DNA of 64,000 nucleotides from Fusarium oxysporum f. sp. lycopersici 4287 (lineage: Eukaryota > Ascomycota > Sordariomycetes > Hypocreales > Nectriaceae), in contig NC_030987.1 in NCBI RefSeq assembly GCF_000149955.1, forward strand, positions 1,985,387 to 2,049,386, given 5' to 3'. The position numbers and the translations under genes are program-made. This document shows, piece by piece, positions 21,595-33,911 of this stretch. Numbering within the stretch: the stretch's first letter is position 1; every line of letters starts with the position of its first letter. The notes beneath the pieces were generated by a model. The model did no database searches. It was not told the DNA's origin and worked only from the letters and a program-made list of their open reading frames with translations.

Positions 21595-24337
21595 TTATTG
21601 CTCCCAGCTATACCGTCTTTCAGCCAGTTGTGGTACATGAACCAAATCCTCACCAGGATTGATGCGCTCCCGACTTCGTGAAATGTCAGGTTGATCTGTC
21701 GAAGGATTTTGTGGGGATTCTTCTATCACAGCATTCACGGATGAGCCGTTTGTACCTAGATCCAAACGCCTTGATGATCCTTCTGCGCTTCGCCTTTCCT
21801 CGTCGACAGTAAAGTTACTTCCCAGAGTATCAACAGAGCCGTGCCGATGTGAGGACTCATCAGTGGCTTGATAGTCTTCATCTGATACAATTTGCGGAGC
21901 GGCGTGGCGGGAGAAGCGCGTATTCTTGGGCAGTGCCCCAAGAAATATAACCTTTGATGGATCAATGGGTGTCCGTTGAACTGCTCGCTGTTGTAGCTCG
22001 TTCGATCGTTTCGATGGAGAGTGAGGTTCACAGCCTGACTGAGTTCCACCCATTGCCATGGAGTTAATGGTATGGTGGTCCGAAGTCGGAGAAAGGGGTG
22101 AGTTTGGTAATGAAATACTGTCGTTAGTTGGCGATACTGGTATAGTAGTTGGAGAAGGTGCCTCGATGGGACGGCCATTCGCATCGAAGCCCGGAGTCAG
22201 TGGAGATGGCAGCGGTATGGAGCTTGTATTCGTGCCCCCTTGTTGTGTTGTTTTTAGAGATGCCGATGGCGATAGTTGTAGGGCCACAGGCGGACCATTT
22301 GTTGGGTCTGGTTGGTATATCGCTTTCTCTGCGGGTATCTCCGTCCCATCAGCAGGGGGAGTATATGTTGGGACTGGTCCCTGAAGTTGTTTATCCAATT
22401 TCCTCCGGGCTATCTCATAGGCAGTCATGTTATGCGTGCTGTCGGTACCCATCTCCGTGTCGTCATTCCACGACATGCCATCATCGCCATCAAGTTCTGC
22501 TACTGGAAGTGGTGCTGACATCTCGTGGATTTGAGTATCGGGAGCTTCAGCAACCTTTTCTCTACCATTGGTGCCATCATCTGTCGAGTAGTGTCGTCCG
22601 AGAATTTTCGAAAACAATATGATCAAAGGGGACTTGGGCGATCGCGATCCGCTATTTGGCCTAAGGTCCTGATCCTCTGCTGACGGGTTATTTCCTCTGG
22701 CTGCTCGCTTACGTTTGCGTCGAAAGTATAACCACACAAACAAAGCTGCCGCACAGGCGACGAAGACACCCAACCCGACACCCACTCCTATTCCAATTAC
22801 CTGTCCATCTGAAAGCCCACCTTCATCCTCTGCATATGGCGGAGGATAGGGACTGTTGTCAGACTGTTCGATGGCAGTAAGTTCCGAGTTTGTCGATGGC
22901 TCGTCTGGGAAAAGAGCTTGATGGACTGAGAAGACGCCCTCATCATACTTGGTTATAAGGTAGGACTCCTGTAAAAACGAACGGCCTAGTATGTACGAGC
23001 CGCTATTCTTCGCCTTTCGTAGCATAAAGTAGGGGATTGCTGGGTCGCCATATTGGATCGTATCAGGCATGAAAGGGTATTGCAGTAAGCCCACAAAGGC
23101 TCTCAAAGGTATGGTAATATTGACGATGCCTGGTACATTGTAAGGGTTGCCAAAGTTATCGTTATCGTCAAAGCTTGAAAGCACAAAGGTAAAGTCGAAT
23201 GACTCGTCATTTGTATAATCACGATATTGATCGTCATTGATGGTGTAGAGTTCGAAGGTGCTGTTATACGTCAAGTTGAGAGCTTGGGCAAATTGGTCGC
23301 AAGCCTCGTCTGGTAGCCACAGGTAGGGAGTGCTGCTATCAATGATGGCGAAGAAAGATGAGTTCCATTGGGAGAGCAAAGGTTGTCGGGATTCCCAAGA
23401 ACTAGGAACATCTTGGCCTTCGGCGGGTGTGATCTGAATGCCACGGACCATAGGGCGCTCCAGGTTGTCTTCCTGGCTGAGTGTGAAGACGTTATCATGT
23501 TTTTTAAACCTTGGCGTTTCGACGCCTCCAAGAGTCAAGGATACAGGTGTATTTCCTAGTCATGTTAGCGACTTTGACAACAGAGGTTGTATGGAGGGCG
23601 GCATACTGTAGTATGCTCCAGCTGTATATCCGAAGCTGTAACTTGGAATCAGTCCATACGTCCCAACTGCTTGGGTCAATGGTGAATCCGCCACAGTGCC
23701 ATTGAAGTTACTCTGTGTGATCCCCAAACCGAAGAGACCGTTCAAGTAGTTGGTCGTGTTTATGGTCGCTATTAGCACGCCGTCCATGGTAAACGGATCA
23801 TCACTGAGAGGGCTTTGCGTGTTGATAACATCGCGCCCGTAGTTGCCATTCCCATCGTAACCAAGATAACTTAAACCTAACTGCCATGTGCCTAGGGGGC
23901 TCCAATCGCTAGATTCTTGAGGATTATAGATGCCTCCGCGAGCGGCGATACAGTGAGGCTCCTCTGATAGAATGTTAATGGCAGACCCAGAGTAGAAAGG
24001 TATCAATGACTCCTTGGGTTTGAGAAGCCAAGCTGAAGAACGAACGACCAAGTGAGGAAAACATACTGGGTAGACATCCTCCCGGTCCAATGGCCCAGAA
24101 TTCGGAGAGAGCCGTGCTCACCAGAACCTCAATGGCCTGTGAATTTGAACCCAGGGAAAATGAGATGGTAGACCAATTGCCATCGCTTCCAGTCCTGTCT
24201 TGTGTATTAACATCGACTGCAACAAAATAGGACCGAGTAACGTACCAACCACCAGAGGGCAACAAAACAGGTGCAGGGTCACGGGCTTGTGCGAGTTGCA
24301 CGAGAAGGAAGTACGATCCAAGGATGATTGACCACAT
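21595..24337 (-). CDS. membrane-anchored aspartic-protease-like protein, first catalytic Asp absent
   Basis: Three exons, 24337-24067, 23963-23607 and 23555-21595, give 862 residues. It has an N-terminal signal peptide (MWSIILGSYFLLVQLAQA) and a pepsin-like two-lobe domain to about residue 425. A transmembrane helix lies at about 461-487 (VIGIGVGVGLGVFVACAAALFVWLY) with a basic stop-transfer (FRRKRKR). A 370-residue Ser/Pro-rich tail is predicted cytosolic. The second active-site loop is present (AIIDSSTPYLWLP, Asp282). The first loop reads VLVSTALSEFW, with Ser74-Thr-Ala where catalytic Asp-Thr-Gly is expected, so proteolysis is doubtful. For intron 1, the 104-nt version ending CTATCAG (with TTAAC nearby) was preferred over a 34-nt alternative. 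It gives GGCLP-KEPHCIAARGGIYN, the family's disulfide region. Role unknown; a wall-sensing or binding role would be speculation. Confidence 0.82.
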
Positions 24338-26589
24338 CTCGAGTCTGGCAGAGAGATGTGAGAAAGCCTGTCGTTTTTGACCCTCACCAGAAAGGTCATC
24401 CTAGGTTCGAAGCAAACATCCAACGAGATTTATTGAGCCGATAGAGTGGAGGTGACCGCAATGCGGCACATTCAACGTCGCGATTCACACCAAACAACGA
24501 TCCCAGTGTCCAGTCAAGGGTCGCAGTGCAGTTAACACTAACAGCAGAGCGACAGGGAGCCGAATCCTTCTTGATGATGGCCGCTATGGTTCAACACTGG
24601 CACGGAATAATGATTCGTTGAAGCTGCCGAGGCCGGATAAGAGCGCAAACCAGTGAGTTTGGTGACAATGGAACTGAGAGTTTGTTGGAGTAGCCAGGGC
24701 GAGGCGACTGAAGATTAACGAGTTCTGGCCTTGTGCCCCTTCTCAGTGGCCTTGGACTGAAAAGAAAGCCACAGAGTAGCGTTACATGGCTTTGGCCATT
24801 TCTAGCTTGGCTTGGCCCCCAAAGCTATGGTGCGGAGCGCGGAGTGTTCCTTGGCATTCACTAGGCCATCCTGAAGAGGTCGCAGGGGTAATTTGTTCGT
24901 TATTGGCTGAGTTGAACAACCTTATCGTCTCGAGGAGTTCCCTCTTCCATCTTGAATACATAGCATCCACGAAGAAGGACTGTTTGGTCGGAGGGGAACT
25001 TCCGGTCTTTTCAAGTTGCATTGCCATCAGGACTTGTCGATGCTGTAGGGCTTCAAGATGTCGTTGCACCATGCATGGCTGTGTTTTGCTCTACGTTTGC
25101 TCAATTGTATTATTAAGTGATATCGTGGCACCTTTGAGGGAAACAAAATATTTTGGTGCTTTTGAAATTCTGGAAACAATCCTTGTCCCCTGTCGACAAA
25201 GGGCCTCGATCCGTCTGACATGGCGCGCATACTCGGCGTAGAACCCTGACGCCGGCAAGTCGGTGGCTGGAAAGCGTTGCACGACTAGTAAGACCCTGGC
25301 TGCAGGTTCAACGATATCAATCAATACTGACGGGTCCATCAATATCAACTTCGATAATAAACTGGTATCACCGAGTGCCCCTCCAGTGTAGTTTGGTCAG
25401 CATACTGTAACATTTGAACGAAATTTTGAGCCAGTGTCTGGGCATCCACACAATAAACCAGAGCTTATTTCACAATGGCAATTTCCGACGACCTGAAGAT
25501 CTTTTGAAATCGGACCCGAAAGTTGTTGTTGCCGGTCGGGTGTGAAAATTGCAAATACCGAGATTTTGCTTCTGATCCATCTTCTTCAGCTCCGTCTGCC
25601 AGTGTCGCTCTTCAGCTCCATGTGGAAACCCGAATGGATATCATTTGTTTGAATTTCAGCTGGATGTAACTTGAGACATCATATTGGGTCTGCGTAACTT
25701 TGATTGTCCCACCGTTCCCACCGAATGTTTCCCGGAAGGTCGGGATTGATGAGGTGGTAACACTCTGAGTTTAACTTGTGCAAATTATCGCTGGCTCTTC
25801 CGATTTTTTACTTTTGGGACCTTTGTACGTCCGAGAGATGAAATGAAACCCGAATAAGTGATGACCTGCCAAGGAGAATCGACCGTTCTGGAGTGTCATG
25901 TTCTGGGCCAGGCCGGACAGAGTTGATGGACGCATTTACAAGGGAGTTTTCGCATAGGATGGAAGGCATCAGCCACATGCATTCTGGGCTTTTGGTGGGT
26001 GTCCATGCAGCACACAGCACACAGTGCAACTATATGAAAGGCCAGGGCTGTTTGTGTCTCCCGCCACCAAAGAAAGCCCTCCGGAGCTATTCTACTAGAG
26101 CGAGGACAAAAGTAAGATCCAGAGATGAAACAATACAAGAGAGGAAGGCCCTGAGAGGTCGAGTCAATTAGCAGCCCCAGTTGACCTGAACTTACATGGT
26201 TGTTCGCTTGCGCTTACGCCTTGGACGACGTAACCCCTTGTCACCATGCACTAGAGCCAGTTGCTAGAGGCTGGAGGCGGGTTCATTAACCTCTGAGCCC
26301 CTCCCCAGTCATGCATCCGATCTTATGATTGATTTTCTCACCCTAAGTTATTATCGACAACGTCGAAAGCCGTTGTGGTCATTGCGTGAAGAACCATCCA
26401 TATAGGTGGCCGATGTGAGACCAATTCATCAGGCAAGGCCCAAATCACTCGTTTAGAGGCCTGTCCTAGTCGATTCGGTTTGGTGAGCTTGGATGACAGA
26501 CGAAAGGAGCTCGAAACGATCAGAGCGAAAGTTAGTGCAGGACGGAACAGCCAGTCTATGCTGTCTGTGTGTTGTGCTATATCGACAAT
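24338..26589. other. 2.25-kb intergenic with one possible gene remnant
   Basis: Upstream of both divergent genes: the protease-like gene (-) and the surface-protein gene (+). Most of it shows nothing beyond short ORFs. The segment 24782-25399 on the minus strand reads like eroded coding sequence and is listed separately. Confidence 0.5.
24782..25399 (-). pseudogene. possible gene remnant, unidentified
   Basis: On the minus strand one frame runs from about 25399 to 24782, interrupted by a single TAG at about 25088. The first part includes LLSKLILMDPSVLIDIVEPAARVLL and FYAEYARHVRRIEALCRQGT. The second includes RHLEALQHRQVLMAMQLEKTGSS and QSFFVDAMYSRWKRELLETI. Both look like soluble, partly helical protein. 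No ATG with a convincing upstream exon is visible. An intron removing the TAG would need a weak GTTTCC donor (54 nt, phase 0). It may be a decayed gene or a poorly resolved real one. I do not recognise the family. Confidence 0.3.
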
Positions 26590-29094
26590 ATGAGGGCGCA
26601 AGCTATTGGACTGCTCTCAGTCGCAACGCTTGTTCCTTCTATTGTCGGTGTTGCTGTACCTAGAGGTAAGCCTTCGAATTGTCCCACCAGTGTTAATTAT
26701 TGTGCATTTCCCTTGAAAGATGAAGGGATGGAAGAGAAGAATCGTAGCTAAAGATTACCTTGCCTATCAGCCCCATCCGAACCTAATCAGCCAAACCCTC
26801 GGCGCTTTCCACTGAATGAAACGGCCATCGCGACTGCCCCAGACGGCAGTACCACTCGCTTGCTATCGATAGCATCAACGTCAATAACACAAGTGGAAGA
26901 GGAATTTTCCTCCCTTCCTGAGCAAGCATCTTCTACAGAAGTTAACTTGTCAACAGCAGCAGAGACAAGTTCTGATTACTCTGTTCAGAAAGTGCCAATA
27001 ACTTCACCGTTGGATCATGTGGCCACTTCATCTCAGAGCACTCGATTTACTCTAGAAACTCATCTTCGATCTTTCTCGGAACCTTCAGCTTCACATTTCA
27101 TCCAGACAATTCCTAAATCTGCTGCTCTGGCGAATGGCAACCCGTCAGATCATGATAGAGATTCAAGCTCTGTAGCAAATCAAGCCGATCTCCAGGCTTC
27201 GGCTCAGAGGAGACCACACCAGGGATTTGCACATTCTTTTACACAAGCCGCACCCAACAACACCAAACTGAAAACACAAGCATGCGGCCCTGGTTACAAG
27301 TCTTCCTGCGGATGGATTCCCTCGGTTACGTCGAAAGGAAATGGGACATACACACCTGGACCATGGACGTCTGGTACATTGACGCTGATAGCACCAACGT
27401 CAGTGTTACCGTGCACGACATTGCAGGATAATGAACCCATCACCGAGTATTCCATCGTGTATACATCAACGATAACGTTCTTTGGAAACCGCAGTGATTA
27501 CACGCCACCGTACCCTACTATCAGTACTCCCAACATTTGCGAGACAGAGGCTCCAAGCCCATCATTCTCAAAGATTGTCCCATCCCATGGCTCCGAGGAG
27601 TCTGGCACATTCCCATGGCCAGGCTCTGAATTAACTAAGGAGCCCCCTCAAGGTTGCTTACGGGGGAAATCTTGTGCTTCAGAAAAGCCTCCTGGTTGGT
27701 CGAATCCGACAGCCGTTCCTGAAGTGCCAGGTTTAACTATGTCAAGTTCGAGAATGACTGTGACATTCATAACGACTGACAAGAACCCGGCGGTTGTATT
27801 CCCTACAGAGCCGCCGCCGCACTTCGACCGACCGACTGATGGAGGGGGTCTCCCTATGAGTAACAAACAACTGCCCCAGCCTTCCAAAGCACCAGGCTCG
27901 AATCACCCAGATTCTTCTGGAGGGCACGGAAAGTTGAGTCCTCAGTCAGGGCCACAGCCTGACGTGAAGCCGCGACCTTCAGCAGAATCTGGACCGAGGT
28001 CGACATCAGGACCGCAGCCAGCAATCGAGCCACAAGGGGGTCCACAGCCCCAATCACAGCCTGACACCGAACCTGAACCCCCTAGGAAGTTTTTTGTGAC
28101 TGCCAGGGGTCAAGAAGTCATTGTCAATGACAAGACCTTTTCCAGTCTCAGACCAGATCAAACAACAACAGTTACTGTCGATTATGGAACATTCACAATT
28201 CGCCCAACAGAATTGGTTGGTGAAGGAGCAACAGTTAGGAAACCGCAGCCTGTAGGTACTGTGATTTCCGTTGTCAGCCCTACAAGTGCGACTATTGGAA
28301 AGATACCTGTTACTGTTTCGGGCACGGAAGCTATTGTGGACGGCACGAGGCTCAAAATTCCTCTTATGGGCACGACCACAAGGCTTCAAGTTTCTGTCGT
28401 CGGGTCAAATACTATTGTGGAGGAGCGACAAGTGTCCATTGCGCCTGGTAGAGTGGTGGTTGATGATGAAACACTTACATACCATGGGGTCGGTGGTCCT
28501 CAGACAGACGTAATCATCGGAGGTGGTGAGATGGTCACTGCAGTTGGAAAATCTGTGTTTGTCTTTCACTCTACGACTCTGATATATGGAACTGGCACCC
28601 CCGTGACAACGGAAACAATAGATGACGATACTATCACTGTTGGGCCAGAAGGTATTGTTGTCGACGGAACAACTCTAGGCGGGTCTGACGCTGAGCTCAC
28701 TGACACCAAATATCGAATTGTTGGTGGAGCGACCATCACCAAAGTCAACCCTTCATACGCGATAATCGATGAAACGACCTTCACTGCCGGGCCTGGTGCC
28801 AAGAGCACAACAAAAGAGGCCGGTGGTGAAACCATCACGATCGGGCCCAGCGGTATTATCATCGGCACAATGACAATAAAATACCCCTTCGGGGCTTCAA
28901 CTGTGACCACCATCGAGGCGAAAGCAACAGCGTCTGACGAGTTACCTGCTGCAACAGGAACCGGCAACAACAATGCCAAAGAGGATGGAAAGAGTAAGAA
29001 AGACGATGACAGCGGTGGGATTTTACGACGGCCAGGTTTGGCAACAGGAATGACTGGGTTATGCATAGCGTTTGGCGTTTGGATTCTGTTTTGA
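26590..29094 (+). CDS. secreted GPI-anchored-type cell-surface protein, Ser/Thr/Pro-rich with beta-repeats
   Basis: Two exons, 26590-26665 and 26771-29094 (105-nt phase-1 intron, GTAAGC...TATCAG), give 799 residues. Exon 1 supplies the signal peptide MRAQAIGLLSVATLVPSIVG; without it the long frame has no ATG near its start. Residues 30-480 are Ser/Thr/Pro-rich, including a Gly-Pro-Gln-Pro rich stretch at about 27940-28080, typical of O-glycosylated wall stalks. From about 28090 come repeated beta-strand units of the form VSIAPGRVVVDDETLTY, ITVGPEGIVVDGTTLGG and ITIGPSGIIIGTMTIKYP. The C-terminus, a short polar linker then GLATGMTGLCIAFGVWILF, fits a GPI-attachment signal. Most likely a plasma-membrane or cell-wall protein of fungal-specific type; function unknown. 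Confidence 0.8.
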
Positions 29095-30480
29095 ACCTGG
29101 CATTGGACATGATTCGCCATATTAGGATCCGTCAGGAAACAGAGTGGCTTCTTGCTCTTGGTTTTGGCATGACAATAACTAGCATTGCATGAAAGATTTG
29201 GAAATATGGATGAGAAACACGGTATACGAGTATTACACATTGATCACGGTTCTGTATCAGATGACCCCGAAACTCCCCAAATGAATGCTTGAACATCCAA
29301 TCTAATGCGTATTATGGCTCATCAAACAGGACTGATCAAAATTCTTATTTCAGTATATAATGAGCCACAACATCTGAGATCACTGTCATGCAAAGCCAAT
29401 ATCTATCTGTATGCTCGACACAACTCACGACAAGCTTGGAGCCATTTTACATGGATCATAACACTACCAATAAATTACTGGCGTCCTGGCTAATTCTTTG
29501 TACGCAAACAGCGCAGGGCCAGCTTTAAATAAAGTCTTCTCCATGAGTCGCGGTTTAATTTTCCTATGTATCTCGTTAAAGCATTTGATATAACACAAGA
29601 AATCAGCAGTTTCAGACTCTATCTTCACTCTTTCAATTGTGGGGAAATCTGAGTGGCTGAAAGCTTAAATGCACTTGTCATGGAAGATAATAATCCAATC
29701 AAGGGCTGGCAGAAAATCGGATTTGGCAGAGCCAATCCAAATGACTGATCAAGCTTAGGAAGTCCTAGAAGAATAGTCCAGGGTTGTTGAGGTCTTTATT
29801 TGGTTTCAAGGATTAGAGATGCTTGCTACCAGAAATGGTTAACTACCCAATTCCTGTAGGGTAGGTATTGCAAGTTTCCTTAGTGGCAGAATTACTGCCT
29901 CACTCATTTATGTACTAAAATAGCAATGCTAACTTACACACTGATGAGGAGATTCCGGTGTGTATAGAAAATTCTGACCAACGAGTAAGCCGCTGGAGGC
30001 GAACTTGATGTGGCTCCATCGCGAACACCTTGATGACTCACAGTATCCAAAGTCGAGCTCAACAGGCAGGCAATGATAGTTTCACCGAGGAGATGATATA
30101 ACGAGGGAAAAAAATAAAACTTAAAAAGATAATACACACGTTTCAATAACAGATTCTTATAACATCTTGCACTTCATCGAACACGATGTCTTATAGTGCT
30201 CGTCTATTGGCTCATCAGTGTATCAATAGTGTCTCGCGCCGGCTTATCATCGGCAAAGTTCAAGATCGGAAACTCGACGCGCCGCGAGGCAAAAAAGGGA
30301 AACTTCCTCTTGGAACGATCATCACCTCGACTAACACCTCATCTTTGCGACGAAACACCTTAACAGCGCACAAACAAGCTCCTCAACTGCTTCATCATCC
30401 TCGCCCCGGCATCCTAGACTGTGCAGATATCTTGTGCACGGTCAGCATCCTTATCCCCCGAGTTCCAAGCCTTCAGCTAT
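29095..30480. other. intergenic, no gene seen
   Basis: The 3' flank of the surface-protein gene and the promoter/leader of the F-box gene. An ORF at 30186-30539 overlaps the F-box start in another frame. It shows no motif and probably lies in promoter or leader sequence. Confidence 0.5.
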
Positions 30481-33400
30481 ATGCAACAAGAGCCTCTCGA
30501 GAATACAGAACATTTGATTCACCGAGACAACCCTTATAAAACCTCTCTCTCCCAGCATGGCCCCCTTCACCATGACCCGCGTGGCCTTCGCCGAGTCTAC
30601 TCCGGAGACTCAAGTGGCGCTGAACCGGGCTCTGCACTGGCACTCCGCCGTCCCTCCGGCCATGACGTCGATGCCGACTTACTCGATGAGGAGCTACGTC
30701 GACTGAGTTTGGGTCATCGCTCGACTGTTCGACCTTCAGCTCCTGGCCAGCGCATCTCCGAGTACGAAAATGCAATGACACCGCCTACTCCAAAGAAGGC
30801 ACTGGGCTTCAAGGTTATCAAGCGCTCCGAAACTCCCTCTGATGGTGTGCAGCTTGAAGACTTCCCAAACGGTGCGTCATACCATTCAACATGATATTTT
30901 CTACAGTATCCTAACTCGAGCTCACTTCAGAGATCTTGACACATATTCTTTCGCATCTTCACTCCGATTCGCACGCCGCAATTGCTCTCGTCTCCAAGCG
31001 ATTTTATGCCCTCATCACCAGTTCTCATGCTTGGCGCATGGCCTTCCTACGATTCTTTCCAGGTCATGAAGCACTTGAGGTCAAGAAAAATGTGGACATG
31101 TGGGCTCACAGCTCGCACGACCTGATACAGTCTGAGTCTCGTTATTTCACTCGTCTTACCCCCATGGCGTCATGGAGAAAGGAATACCTTCTGCGCACCC
31201 GCTTGATTAGAAGTCTGGCTCGTGGCAAACCAGGCGCATCCTTTGCCTCTGGAGGTATTGGCGCATCTGTTCGTACCGGGAAGAAAACCAGCGCTGTGTT
31301 GACGTACAACTCCAAGCTGCCATGGGCTGTCACGAATATTCACGCTGTCTTCACAAACGGAAAGAAACCACCAAAAGCTATCCACGGAGCTGCCGACCTG
31401 GGAGTAGCTTCAGTCAGTGACCCTACCAACGGAAGGATTGAGAAATGGGGATTCGTTGACCCTTTCAGCTCTATGCAACTTGATGAGGTGTTCCCCAACC
31501 TTGTTCCCTTTGGCTTGGGGGAGGGTCCCGCAGCAACTCCCAATGTCCTCGATGTAAGCCAGCCATATGGCGTTCTTGCAGGTGAAGGATTCCCGGGCGG
31601 TCGTCCCTACTACCGTCCTGTCAATGAGAACCGTGGACGATATCTCGGTGCGGATTCTGGTGTTGTTGACACCTACCCTGATATCCCTAAAATACCAGAA
31701 ATGTCTGAGGCAGTCTGCAGTGTATGGTTGGCCAAATCGCCGAATGTGCCAACAAATACGCAGTCAATGATTGGGATGCTGACTGGCTCTACCCTTGGTG
31801 TCGTCACTTCATACGCTCTTGGAACCGACTCTGGACCGCAACGATACCAACCTGGAGAAGTTACTGCGCGTTGGGTGCTTAGTCCTGGCGTTCCAATTAT
31901 CTCTCTAAAGGTTGACGACAACTATAGCCTGAAGCGCAAGTCTTCAGCCAGGGTATGGATCGTTGCGCTCAATGCTCTGGGTGAGGTATTCTATCTGACT
32001 GAAACACCTACTGTACAAAACGCAACTAAGAGCGAAGATATCACCAAAAACGCTTGGTTCGCTGGACGCTCAGTTTACTGGCATCTATTGGACTCCACTC
32101 GACGCGTTGCTCGACCAGATGATTCGGACAAGAACGCCATCAAAGGCGCATACTCGCCTCGGTCACCTTCCAACTCTATGAGCCTAAGTAAGAGTCAGTT
32201 GGCTGCTGAAGCACGAGAAATTGAAAAGTTCTTGCGCCAAAAACCTGCACACTTCCGAAGGGTTTGCGAACGATGGGATATGCAGCGCAAGCTGGAAGTC
32301 GATTTCGCCAATGATGACGGCCATGGTGCTGGTGAAAACATATTTGTCATCGATTGTGGACTAGCCGAAGACCGCCCTGCACACGTCGAGCGATACACTC
32401 GATCTTTAGTTCCTCAAGATGCACAATCATCATCAGTCGTGTTGGCTCCCACGCCTCCTGATGTCTCCGTCAGCGCTCAGCCGTCACTATTCGGGACTAC
32501 TGCGGCAGAGGTATCACAGGGGCCCGATGAGAAGATATCTCAATCCGTCACATCTACTTCAGTGTCATCATTGGATGTCCTGTCCCACCTTCATGAGTGG
32601 GAGAGTTGCTCCTTCAGGCTGAAGGGTCAAAGTCATGCAGTGATCACTAGTACCTCAATGGACCAATCTAGCACGTCAGTCCTGACACTCGGTGAAGATC
32701 CTCTTCACTCGGCTGAGGAAGAAATTCCAGGCCGCAGATCTCGATTGTTTGCTATCGGCACAGACGACGGGGCTGTGCTTGTCTGGAACGCTCGTGAGGA
32801 TGCTAAGGCTACGGGCATCAGCCCGGTGCGACAAATCCAGACTGACTCCCCAGAAGTGTCCTGCGTGGCACTCTCGGCTATGTATGTTGTCCATGGCGGC
32901 AGTGATGGACTGGTGCAAGCATGGGACCCCTTGGCATCAACATTGGATCCCGTTCGAACTCTCAACGCAAGGTCAAATGGACGAGTGCCTCGACACATGG
33001 TCACAATGAACCCAACTCTGGACGAGTCAACTTACTCAGCAGTCGGTGCGATTTATCTTGACCCTGATCCAACCGTCCTTCGTGGAGTCGTTTCATTTGG
33101 TGCTTTTCTGAGATACTGGGCGTACAGCTCTGCTAGTCACGCTTCAGGACGTAAGCGTCGGCTTAGACACTCTGATGTTCATGGTCGTCTGGCCAGTCGT
33201 CGTCAAGGCGGAGCAGTCATTGATTTTATCGCTGCTGAGGAGGCTGAAATCAAGAGGGAGAACGAGCAAAAGGCCAGAGAGCAGAACCGCCTGCGCAATC
33301 GCTTTGGTGTCGGTGCGCTCGGTGACCTGACTGAAGAAGAAGCATTGCGGTATGCGCAGATGGTCTCCGAGGAAGCCTTCCTTTTCGAGGAACAACGTCG

Positions 33401-33911
33401 GACAAGCGACTCCGCTGCCGATGCCAGCCTGGATACTGCCTCGACATTCAGTGAGACCACTACTGTTGATACCGTCACCCCTGAGCCAAGTGTCTCGGAC
33501 ATGATAACTCCCCCGTCTGCCTCCACGGATAAGATTGAGATAACGCCTGTCGAGGACGACTATGAACAACAGGTTCAACAGGCAATCCGCCTTTCTCTGA
33601 TGGAAGGCGTCAATGATAACCCCGCATCACCCCAAGCAGCGAGCTCCGGTGATTACGAATTCTCGCTGACATACAAACCCAAGCCTGGCAGGAAGAACAA
33701 GACATCTGGAACTGTGTCGCCTGGATTTTCCAAGTCGGGGTCATCAAACAATATCCAGCCTAGGGACTATGACCTTGAACTTGCTCTGAAGCTGAGCATG
33801 GAGGAGCAGGGTCTGTCAGCGTTTGACGCAGCGTCAGACGTTCGACGCGATGAGTTCCCGGCGCTGGAAACTGAAGGCGTCGGTAAAGGGAAAGGGGTAC
33901 AGAGGTGGTAA
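30481..33911 (+). CDS. F-box protein with WD-like repeats and C-terminal ubiquitin-interacting motifs (Ufo1/Pof10-like)
   Basis: Two exons, 30481-30871 and 30931-33911 (59-nt phase-1 intron with CTAAC branch), give 1123 residues. The F-box spans the intron (LEDFPN-EILTHILSHLHSDSHAAIALVSKRFYALI, about 126-172) and would bind Skp1 in an SCF ubiquitin ligase. The middle is a beta-propeller-like region whose clearest blades are FAIGTDDGAVLVWNAREDAK and YVVHGGSDGLVQAWDPL. Near the C-terminus two UIM-like helices occur: YEQQVQQAIRLSLMEG (about 1006) and YDLELALKLSMEEQ (about 1076), with an RxxNR-rich acidic coil before them. F-box, WD and UIMs in one protein matches yeast Ufo1 and S. pombe Pof10. 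Substrate unknown. The start is uncertain: an in-frame ATG at 30421 would add 20 residues; 30481 is preferred because the sequence before it resembles an intron end (CTTCAG). Confidence 0.85.

Noticed and set aside
24030..24066. A 34-nt intron ending CTTCAG in the aspartic-protease-like gene
   Set aside because: Too short for fungal introns and gives a non-family sequence; the 104-nt intron ending CTATCAG gives GGCLP-KEPHCIAARGG.
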